A stretch of DNA of 17,986 nt from JACQCE01 sp041484905. Its GTDB lineage: Bacteria > Nitrospirota > Nitrospiria > JACQCE01. How positions within the stretch are numbered: position 1 is the stretch's first letter; the number at the start of each line of letters is the position of its first letter. Below are positions 7,272 to 13,557 of the stretch, piece by piece. A model generated the notes under the pieces. That model was not told where the DNA came from. It was given only the letters and a program-made list of their open reading frames with translations, and ran no database searches. The stretch lies in the NCBI GenBank assembly GCA_041484905.1, contig JBGPIL010000019.1:1-17986 (forward strand), read 5' to 3'. The position numbers and the translations under genes are program-made.

Positions 7272-9083
7272 CTAATCGATGGAGCGCGGCGAGAGCACGA
7301 ACCGCGCCGCCATTCGGTTCCCCCGCCACCACGAGACCCGTTTGATGGTCTTGAACCCGATCTCGCTGTGACAGCGCTCGCACCGTTCGCCCAATTCGCC
7401 GGCGTGCGGGTCGTCCCGGCGATGGCAGGTGACGCACAGGCGGGAGACGCCGCCGGTGAACAGCGGCCGAATATGGCATTCGTCGCATTTGACGTTGACG
7501 TGCTTGCCGGTCAGCGCATACCCGGCGTCTTGCTCGTGGTTGAACGTCGAGCGCTTCCAGTCATCCGTCGTATGACACACCTCGCATTTCCTGCCGAATT
7601 TCCCCTTATGGTAGTCATCCTTGCCGTGACACTCATGGCACCGGGAGGGCGTCGGCTGGACGAAGAGCGGTTTGATGTGACACTTGGCGCATTTCACGTC
7701 CGCATGTTTTCCCGTCAGCGAGAATTTCGTCTGTTTGGCGTGGTCGAAGGTGATCTTCTTCCAGCCGTCGGCCGTGTGGCAGGACTCGCACTTCTTCCCA
7801 AAATTTCCCTTGTGATCGTCGTCTTTCACATGGCAGTCGACACACTGGGATGACGCGTCCTTAAACAGCTGGGTTTTGTGGCACTGCGCACAGCGCACCG
7901 TCGCGTGCTTGCCCAACAGGGAGAAGCCGGCCTTTTGGTGATCGAATTTTTTGACCTCTTTCCAGCCCCGCTCCACGTGACACCGCTCGCACGTGTCGCC
8001 CAGCTTGCCCTTGTGCGGATCGTCCTTTTTATGGCAGGTCAGACAGGCGTTTGAAAGTTTGTACTGCTCCTGCACGTGGCATTTGGTGCAGGGCACCGTG
8101 TCATGCTTGCCGATCAGCGGGTATTTCGTCCTGGTGTGATCGAACGCGACCTGTTTCCATGACTGCGCGGTATGGCAACGGGCGCACTCCTGTCCCAGGC
8201 GGCCCTTGTGCGGCTCTTCCTTCTTGTGGCAGTTGGCGCAGAGCTTGGGCGTCTCTTTGAGTTGAGCCGTCGTGTGACATTTCGAGCATTCCACCTTCTG
8301 GTGGCGGCCGATCAAGGCAAATTTCGTCCGGCTGTGATCGAACAGGGTTTTCTTCCAACTCTCCGCGGCATGACAACGGGCGCAATCGGAGCCAAGCCTG
8401 CCCTTGTGGTAGTCGTCCTTCTGATGACAGCCGATGCAGGTTTTCGGGACCGCGTCAAACGGCTGGGCGGTGTGACACTTCTCGCAGGCGACCTGTTGAT
8501 GTTTCGCTTCCAGCCGGAACTTCGTCGTGGAGTGATCGAAGCTGATCTCGGTCCAGGCCTTCGGGTTGTGGCAGCGCGCGCACTCCTTGCCCAACGACCC
8601 CTTGTGCTTGTCCTTCTGCTGATGGCAGGTCAAACAGTCCCTTGGGGTCTCGCGATATTTTGGCTTCAGGTGACAGGTCGCGCAGGGCGTCTCCTGATGC
8701 TTGCCGAGGAGGGTGAATTCGGCCTTCCGGTGGTCGAATGTGGCCTGATTGAACACGACCAGCACCGCCTCCCGTCCGCCGTGCTCGACATGGCACGTCT
8801 CGCAGGCGGAGGCGTCGATCTTTCCGTGCAAGCCCCGCTTTTTTGCGACATCCTCCTTGACCTCTTTGTGGCAGTCCAGACATTTTTGAAAAAACTGCTT
8901 CTGGCCGATCGTGTGACACTTCAGACATTCGCCTTCGTACTTCTCGTGAACGCCGGACACGGCGCCCGGCATGACCCCTTTGAGCAGATCGAAGGCCTCG
9001 GCCATCCGCCCGACCATCAGGACGGACATGAGGCTACACAACAGTGCGGGGACGAGCACCCGTTTGATCTGTAAGGAGGTCAT
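7272..9083 (-). CDS. 24-heme c-type cytochrome with repeated triheme modules
   Basis: About 603 residues with a signal peptide (IKRVLVPALLCSLMSVLMVG, cut after AEA) and 24 CxxCH heme-binding motifs, one per ~24 residues. After two leading hemes the protein is seven copies of a ~66-residue triheme module, then one last heme. Each module runs CxxCH, W, F(D/N)H, TxFxLxGKH, CxxCH, CxxCH, KDDxHKGxLG, supplying three non-CxxCH histidines for three hemes, so bis-His ligation is expected. The class III / cytochrome c7-like pattern suggests an elongated periplasmic or extracellular electron wire. ATG 9083 is chosen over TTG 9092; neither has a strong ribosome site. The last heme is followed by a divergent 26-residue tail instead of FDH. 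Downstream in the same run of genes as a 14-heme cytochrome, a beta-barrel and a cytochrome b-like protein. Confidence 0.93.
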   Translation of the reverse strand: MTSLQIKRVLVPALLCSLMSVLMVGRMAEAFDLLKGVMPGAVSGVHEKYEGECLKCHTIGQKQFFQKCLDCHKEVKEDVAKKRGLHGKIDASACETCHVEHGGREAVLVVFNQATFDHRKAEFTLLGKHQETPCATCHLKPKYRETPRDCLTCHQQKDKHKGSLGKECARCHNPKAWTEISFDHSTTKFRLEAKHQQVACEKCHTAQPFDAVPKTCIGCHQKDDYHKGRLGSDCARCHAAESWKKTLFDHSRTKFALIGRHQKVECSKCHTTAQLKETPKLCANCHKKEEPHKGRLGQECARCHTAQSWKQVAFDHTRTKYPLIGKHDTVPCTKCHVQEQYKLSNACLTCHKKDDPHKGKLGDTCERCHVERGWKEVKKFDHQKAGFSLLGKHATVRCAQCHKTQLFKDASSQCVDCHVKDDDHKGNFGKKCESCHTADGWKKITFDHAKQTKFSLTGKHADVKCAKCHIKPLFVQPTPSRCHECHGKDDYHKGKFGRKCEVCHTTDDWKRSTFNHEQDAGYALTGKHVNVKCDECHIRPLFTGGVSRLCVTCHRRDDPHAGELGERCERCHSEIGFKTIKRVSWWRGNRMAARFVLSPRSID

Positions 9084-9160
9084 TCGATTCAACCAGAGAG
9101 GACGCCCTCAGTCGGCAGGCGGGCCGATCGTTTGCCTGGAAGGCCGCCGGTCATCATCGG

Positions 9161-10099
9161 CTACAGCAGGGAGATCGCCACCATATGCATGATCACCGTC
9201 ACGACCAGGATCCAGATCAGGGGCACATGCAGGGCGTGCCACAGTGAAAAGAGCTTCGCGGTCGCCTCAAGCGCGGCGATATTTTTCTCAAGACCGATCA
9301 GCCGGCGCAGCCCGTCTTCAATCACGCGCCGATCCCGCTCGGTCAGCAACTGCAGGGCGCGCCCCCCTCCCCGAAGCTGCCGGCCGATCCGCGCCCGGAG
9401 CCGCCGCGCAGCCCAGTCCAGCCGAATCATCACGAGCAACGACCCCAACGGGCCGCCGGACTGTTGTCCCGGCTTTGGGGAAAACAATCTGACAATCTCC
9501 TGCACGATCGACCCGGCGTCAGGAAACCGCGTCGTCACCTGCCGGATCACGCCGTCCACCTCCTCCCGCATCTCTTTGAGGCTGGCCCGCTCCCCCGACA
9601 GGGTCAATTGAAAATGGCGATAGATGTAGCGCCCGGCCACGCCGCTGAAGAGCACCACGAGCATCGTGTAGAGCGCCACACCGGAATTGACCGCTCTGAC
9701 CGACAAGCCGCTATGGTAGAGCACCAGCAAGGGTCCGTACAGGCAGAGCATGATATGGACGTTGAGCCAATATTTCATGTGGCCCATCTGTTTCATCACC
9801 CGGACCCGCTTTCGCAGGAAATAGAACAGGGCGCCGCACAGCATCATGGCGCCGCCCACCACCCCCAGGAGATTGGGGATGAACGAATTGACCCGGTAGG
9901 GATGGCGCGTAAAGTGGACGGGCAGATAGAGCGCGACCGCACACCCCAGCAGAAGCAGGAGCCATTTCACGGCCGTTTCGAGCGCGCCAGGACGGCTCAG
10001 CGTGCCGTCAACCGTCCCGGCGATCGCCGCCGACCGTGCGCCCGAGACGCCGGCGGCCCCGCCCGACACTCCGATCTGTTCTCTCTCCATGACCTTCAT
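9161..10099 (-). CDS. Inner-membrane cytochrome b-like protein (probable di-heme quinone module)
   Basis: A 312-residue protein with five predicted helices: about 35-52 (WLLLLLGCAVALYLPVHF), 64-86, 98-118, 125-148 and 283-311. The third carries two His 14 residues apart (VHIMLCLYGPLLVLYHSG), and the last carries another pair 14 apart (ALHVPLIWILVVTVIMHM). That is the spacing used to hold two b hemes between two helices in cytochrome b. A long basic cytoplasmic helical region (about 150-280) separates them. There is no CxxCH and no flavin domain. ATG 10099 has a strong GGGAGG site 7 nt upstream (10107-10112). Placed between periplasmic heme proteins, it likely moves electrons between the quinone pool and the cytochromes; the direction is unknown. 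Confidence 0.78.
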   Translation of the reverse strand: MKVMEREQIGVSGGAAGVSGARSAAIAGTVDGTLSRPGALETAVKWLLLLLGCAVALYLPVHFTRHPYRVNSFIPNLLGVVGGAMMLCGALFYFLRKRVRVMKQMGHMKYWLNVHIMLCLYGPLLVLYHSGLSVRAVNSGVALYTMLVVLFSGVAGRYIYRHFQLTLSGERASLKEMREEVDGVIRQVTTRFPDAGSIVQEIVRLFSPKPGQQSGGPLGSLLVMIRLDWAARRLRARIGRQLRGGGRALQLLTERDRRVIEDGLRRLIGLEKNIAALEATAKLFSLWHALHVPLIWILVVTVIMHMVAISLL

Positions 10100-10128
10100 C
10101 GTCGTGCCTCCCGTTGGATGCCTCTCCC

Positions 10129-11976
10129 TCAGAATGGAAACGTAATGGTCGTTCGTGTGAGCACGCTGCTGGTGGTCACGCCGCTGTTCTCGAGGGCGTA
10201 ATCCGCTTCGAGATTGGCGCTGATCCCACCCGGAAGCGTATAGGTGAGAACAAGCCCGGGGGCCAGCCGCGTCACCCGTACGCCCGAAGCCTTGAAGGTG
10301 AACTGGTCGCCCCGGAACCGCAGGGCGCCCTGCAGACGCTCCCCCCAGGAGGTTGACAGCGTGCTGAAGACCGACAACGTCTGGAAATCGGTCGCCGGCT
10401 CGACCAGCAGCAGCAGCGTCCACATCTCCGCCATGTGCAGACCGTTCCGTTCGGAGACAAAGAGCGACAGCCGGTCGGATCGACGATTGATCTGCCCAAT
10501 TGTCGTCGTCGACCCGGTGGTGGTGAAATTCACCATGTTGCCCATCGAGTGCGCATAGCGCAGCTCCCCCCGCCACACTTTTGAAAACTCAACGGACGCG
10601 CTGCCCCGGAATTCCAGCGTCTCGGAGGTGTTCTTCAGGGCGCAGGATTGAAGGACGCCGCGAGAATACTTGTCCAAATCACCCAGGGGGGTGCCCGGCG
10701 CCTCCAACCCGCAGGCGTTCGGATCGAGGCGCGCCGTGGTGTAATCAAGGAACGGATTTTTCCGGTACTCCGCCCCGAGGGAATAATGAACGGCGCCCCA
10801 CGTATGATCCGCGCCCACCGACAGATCGTTCAGTCGCCCAAAATCGAGATCGTAGTCCATCATGGCCGAGAGATTCACGTTGCCCTTGGTCCAGTACCCG
10901 TTGAGGCCGGCCGCGCTTCGCGTGGAAAAGTTGTGGTTCAACTCCTGGGCATAGTAGAGCTTGCCGCCGAAGTGATACCAATCATAGACGGTCGCGTAGA
11001 TTTCGTAAAATCGCCGGTCCGTCTGGATCCCCAGCCGGTCCGATCCAAAGGTGTTGACGGGAAACCCGCCCCCGACATTGACGCTGAATAGCGGCGACGG
11101 CCGGATGGTCAGCGTCACCCCGTCAAATCGGCTGAAGAGCGTGTTGCCCGAGCCCGGTTGGCGTCCCACGCGGAACGAGAGAAGCGATCCCAGGTCGTTC
11201 CACTCGGCAAAGAGCTTGTAGATCCGGTAGCGATCGTCGCCCTGAACCAGAAAATCGTGCGCATAGAATCCATAAAAATAGAGCCGGAGATCCGGCCCCG
11301 CCAGATTTTTCCACCGGAAGTTGAGATATTCGCTCAGCCGGTTCTGCGTCGTCTCCGTCGGTGACGGGGACAGCAGCTCATCGTAGAGATATTCGGTCGT
11401 CAGCGACCCGGTCAATAAATAACGGGGCTTGTTCGCCTGGACGCGGAGCGGCGGCGATGATGGCGTCAATGGCTCCTGCTTGCCCGGCTTGACCGAATTG
11501 GCCTGATTGCTCGAATCGCTCACCGCCACGACCGCACTTCCCGTTGAACCGGCCTGCCCCTGCCCTGGAGTAACCGTACCGTTGTTCACGGCAGTAGCCG
11601 GCGGCTGACTGCGGAGGAGGATGAGTCTCCCCTTGGCCTCTTCACGATGCCGGCTCGATGGATAGTCATGGAGAAATACAGCGTACCGCTGCACGGCCTC
11701 TCGCCGGTTCCCCTGCTGCTCCACAATCAGGGCCAGATGCCAGCGGGCCTCTTCACGCTCAGGGGAGCCCGTGCGCATATCAACAACAGTAAGCAGGCGC
11801 TTCGCTTTTTCATACTGGGCGTTGTTGAAGGCGCGGAGTCCTTCGGTCAGCTCCGTGGAATGGGCCGACGCCCCGCGCACCAACGGGCCACCCGGGCCCA
11901 CGATACAGCCCGCCAGCCAGAGGAGGCTGATCGTAACCAAAAACTGTCTACAAAACCGCCGCACAGGGTAGAACAT
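10129..11976 (-). CDS. Lipobox-TPR-beta-barrel fusion, putative porin of a cytochrome conduit
   Basis: A 615-residue protein. Residues 1-24 are a lipoprotein signal with lipobox LAGC (Cys24). Residues ~40-130 are TPR-like (LTEGLRAFNNAQYEKAKRLL, AVQRYAVFLHDYPSSRHREE), as in YbgF/BamD-type modules. A Ser/Pro/Thr/Gln-rich linker (~135-185) leads to about 410 residues of amphipathic beta strands, ending in the aromatic terminal signature TITFPF used for BAM-dependent insertion. ATG 11976 overlaps the upstream cytochrome stop (TGATG), so the TTG 12018 inside that gene is rejected. Porin-cytochrome complexes use a barrel to sheathe a multiheme cytochrome across the outer membrane; this barrel lies directly after one. 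That function is inferred from context; similarity to MtrB was not tested. Confidence 0.8.
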   Translation of the reverse strand: MFYPVRRFCRQFLVTISLLWLAGCIVGPGGPLVRGASAHSTELTEGLRAFNNAQYEKAKRLLTVVDMRTGSPEREEARWHLALIVEQQGNRREAVQRYAVFLHDYPSSRHREEAKGRLILLRSQPPATAVNNGTVTPGQGQAGSTGSAVVAVSDSSNQANSVKPGKQEPLTPSSPPLRVQANKPRYLLTGSLTTEYLYDELLSPSPTETTQNRLSEYLNFRWKNLAGPDLRLYFYGFYAHDFLVQGDDRYRIYKLFAEWNDLGSLLSFRVGRQPGSGNTLFSRFDGVTLTIRPSPLFSVNVGGGFPVNTFGSDRLGIQTDRRFYEIYATVYDWYHFGGKLYYAQELNHNFSTRSAAGLNGYWTKGNVNLSAMMDYDLDFGRLNDLSVGADHTWGAVHYSLGAEYRKNPFLDYTTARLDPNACGLEAPGTPLGDLDKYSRGVLQSCALKNTSETLEFRGSASVEFSKVWRGELRYAHSMGNMVNFTTTGSTTTIGQINRRSDRLSLFVSERNGLHMAEMWTLLLLVEPATDFQTLSVFSTLSTSWGERLQGALRFRGDQFTFKASGVRVTRLAPGLVLTYTLPGGISANLEADYALENSGVTTSSVLTRTTITFPF

Positions 11977-13163
11977 CAACCACCGCTGAACGCGCTGTAG
12001 CTGTGACAGTTGATGCAACTGGCGTCAACGGCGATGGAGGTATGACCGTCGGCTCCCGGCGGATAATCACGCCGATGACAGTTGGCGCAGGAGCCGTAGG
12101 CCGTGCCGTCGCGATAAATAACCGCCCCCGTCGAGATCACGTGACAGGCTGAGCAGTCGAGGACGGTGTGCGCTCCGATCAGCTTGGTGGGAAGATGAAA
12201 CGCCAAGCTGACGGGGAGCCAGGCGGTCGTCGATTTGTGGCACATGTCACACTCCAACGTCGTCCCAAAATGGCCCGCCGGCTTGCCGGTCGCGATCTGG
12301 CCGTTGTGGCAGGTCGAGCACTGCCCCGCCATCGAGAGACTATGTGTAAACGTCCAGGCGGTTGTCGATTTGTGGCAGACATCGCATTGGCCCGTCGTCG
12401 AGACGTGAGCGGGCGGAGCGGGCTTGCCGGTCGCGATCTGGCCGTTGTGGCAGGTATCACATTTTCCCGCCGTCAGCGCGGGACTATGGCTGAATGTCCA
12501 TGTCACGGTGGTATGGCAGACATCACATTGCAATGTGGTCTGTATATGAGCCGGCGGAGCGGGTTTGCCGGTCGCCGTCTGCCCGTTGTGGCAGGTGTCA
12601 CATCGTCCCGCCGTCAGCGCCGGCGTATGGCTGAACGACCAATTCCTCGTGGTATGGCAGACATCGCATTGTGAGGTGGTCGGCACGTGACCGGGCGGCT
12701 TGCCGGTCGCCGTCTGCCCGTTGTGGCAGGTGTCACATTGCCCCGCCACCGCCGCCAGATCATGGCGGAAGAAGACGGGAGACCAGGCTGAGTCGCTGTG
12801 GCACAGAATGCAATTTTGGGCGGTTCGGAAATGGTTGTTCGGTTTTCCGTATGCGATCTGGCCGTTGTGGCACTCATCGCAGCGATCCGGCAGCGTCTTA
12901 TATTGCCCGCCCAGGTGGCATTGCTCGCATTTAACGCTTCGGTGCGCGCCCCGGAGCGGAAAGGCCGTGGAATCGTGATCAAATTTTTCCGGAAGTTGCT
13001 CCGATTTTGCGGCAGGAGCACTTTCCGCCACTGCGCGGGAAGCTGGCAGGCCGGACAAGGCAAACACGACGCCGCTGATGAGGAGGGCGATTGCGCCAAC
13101 GCCAATGAGACGGGCAAAAACATTGCCGCGCGTTCGCTCAACCTCTCGCATCCGTTGATTCAT
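11976..13163 (-). CDS. 14-heme c-type cytochrome, first gene of the conduit operon
   Basis: A 395-residue protein with a signal peptide or anchor at about 19-45 (IGVGAIALLISGVVFALSGL, cut near AVA) and 14 CxxCH motifs. The first module (FDH..F.L.GAH..V.CEQCH) matches the module of the 24-heme protein. The middle is a repeat of CDTCHNGQTATGKP...H..TT..CDVCHTT..W.FSH, about five copies, with His residues suited to bis-His ligation. The last three hemes differ (CSACH, CANCH, CINCH). ATG 13163 has AAGGAG 8 nt upstream (13172-13177), so it is preferred to GTG 13169. A sigma-54 promoter lies about 60 nt upstream. It probably transfers electrons in the periplasm to or through the adjoining beta-barrel protein. 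Confidence 0.94.
   Translation of the reverse strand: MNQRMREVERTRGNVFARLIGVGAIALLISGVVFALSGLPASRAVAESAPAAKSEQLPEKFDHDSTAFPLRGAHRSVKCEQCHLGGQYKTLPDRCDECHNGQIAYGKPNNHFRTAQNCILCHSDSAWSPVFFRHDLAAVAGQCDTCHNGQTATGKPPGHVPTTSQCDVCHTTRNWSFSHTPALTAGRCDTCHNGQTATGKPAPPAHIQTTLQCDVCHTTVTWTFSHSPALTAGKCDTCHNGQIATGKPAPPAHVSTTGQCDVCHKSTTAWTFTHSLSMAGQCSTCHNGQIATGKPAGHFGTTLECDMCHKSTTAWLPVSLAFHLPTKLIGAHTVLDCSACHVISTGAVIYRDGTAYGSCANCHRRDYPPGADGHTSIAVDASCINCHSYSAFSGG
12280..12900 (-). repeat. Tandem coding repeats within the 14-heme cytochrome gene
   Basis: A near-identical block is repeated about every 130-140 bp. TTGCCGGTCGCGATCTGGCC recurs near 12284 and 12424, and a variant with GTCGCCGTCTGCCCG recurs near 12567 and 12704, each followed by GTTGTGGCAGGT. 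The similarity at DNA level, beyond protein conservation, suggests recent internal duplication or recombination. It is coding, not CRISPR. Confidence 0.7.
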
Positions 13164-13202
13164 GGTCACGGCTCCTTAGTCCTACGCAGGTACGGCTAGA
13201 CT

Positions 13203-13220
13203 GCAGCAGACCTCTGCTGC
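13203..13220. promoter_or_regulatory. Perfect inverted repeat in the cytochrome operon leader
   Basis: GCAGCAGA-CC-TCTGCTGC has 8-bp arms around 2 bp. It falls just after the predicted sigma-54 transcript start (~13226) and 40 nt before the start codon. It could be an operator or, with fewer paired bases, a 5' mRNA stem. Function unproven. Confidence 0.4.
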
Positions 13221-13236
13221 CCAGGGCAAGAATAGT

Positions 13237-13251
13237 GCAATAACAATGCCA
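13237..13251 (-). promoter_or_regulatory. Sigma-54 promoter of the cytochrome conduit operon
   Basis: On the minus strand TGGCATTGTTATTGCAC has GG and GC exactly 12 bp apart and matches TGGCA...TTGCA of the sigma-54 consensus closely. The predicted start is near 13226, with a leader of about 63 nt to the ATG at 13163. It is the best sigma-54 match I found in the window. Confidence 0.75.
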
Positions 13252-13330
13252 TAGTTTTCCTCACACATATGGGGGGTGAAGAATCGACCTCATCTGCTGA
13301 ACCGCTAAAGAGAGTCGGAGTGTTGTCTTG

Positions 13331-13343
13331 TATCAAATTATTC
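13331..13343 (+). promoter_or_regulatory. IHF-like bending site
   Basis: TATCAAATTATTC matches the IHF consensus WATCAA-N4-TTR at all defined positions but the last. It lies in an AT-rich patch (13325-13362) that stands out in GC-rich DNA, between the sigma-54 promoter and a direct repeat. IHF commonly bends DNA at this place in sigma-54 promoters. Confidence 0.4.
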
Positions 13344-13360
13344 AATTTTTATAAAATAAA

Positions 13361-13390
13361 TCATGCGATTATGAGATATCCTCATGCGAT
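13361..13390. promoter_or_regulatory. Paired direct repeats, probable enhancer for the cytochrome promoter
   Basis: TCATGCGAT occurs at 13361-13369 and again at 13382-13390. The start-to-start spacing is 21 bp, two helical turns, so both face the same side of DNA. Between them is ATGAG-ATATC-CTCAT. The pair is about 135-165 bp upstream of the predicted sigma-54 transcript start, a normal enhancer distance. Either NtrC-type regulator in the window could be the ligand. Confidence 0.5.
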
Positions 13391-13418
13391 GAAACCACCA
13401 GATAAACACACGGGGAAT

Positions 13419-13465
13419 TGCCGGAAAGCTGGCAGCAGCCGACCGGCTCTGCCAGCTTTCCGGCA
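13419..13465. repeat. Strong stem-loop, 17-bp perfect arms
   Basis: TGCCGGAAAGCTGGCAG (13419-13435) is the exact reverse complement of 13449-13465, with a 13-nt loop in which AGCC and GGCT can also pair. It lies 93 nt downstream of the TPR lipoprotein stop. No T run follows on either strand. It could be a transcription barrier, an mRNA 3' end stabiliser or a REP-like element. A second smaller hairpin, GGAAGCC (13469-13475)/GGCTTCC (13490-13496), is next to it. The rest of 13170-13557 is regulatory DNA without a gene. Confidence 0.65.
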
Positions 13466-13557
13466 GAGGGAAGCCGGGAGAGTGGCTTTGGCTTCCACTC
13501 CCCTGAATGAGGCAACGACCTGCCTCTTACCAAATCAAAGGAACAGGGGGTGAGGGA

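Noticed and set aside
7272..7360. Frameshift at the end of the 24-heme gene
   Set aside because: No alternative frame restores an FDH-like segment or another CxxCH; the tail is taken as real.
8172..9074. Plus-strand frame of 300 codons with hydrophobic stretches
   Set aside because: Antisense to the 24-heme cytochrome; its apparent repeats and Leu/Val-rich parts are the mirror of the regular CxxCH modules.
12280..12900. Regularly spaced repeats as a possible CRISPR array
   Set aside because: The repeats are in frame, encode CxxCH modules, and the intervening DNA is conserved rather than unique.
13495..13535. Another minus-strand sigma-54 promoter (GCAACGACCTGCC)
   Set aside because: The GG-GC spacing is one base short of the required 12 bp.
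13269..13553. Plus-strand frame of 94 codons in the intergenic region
   Set aside because: It overlaps the IHF-like site, direct repeats and the 17-bp hairpin, has no ribosome site and no domain.
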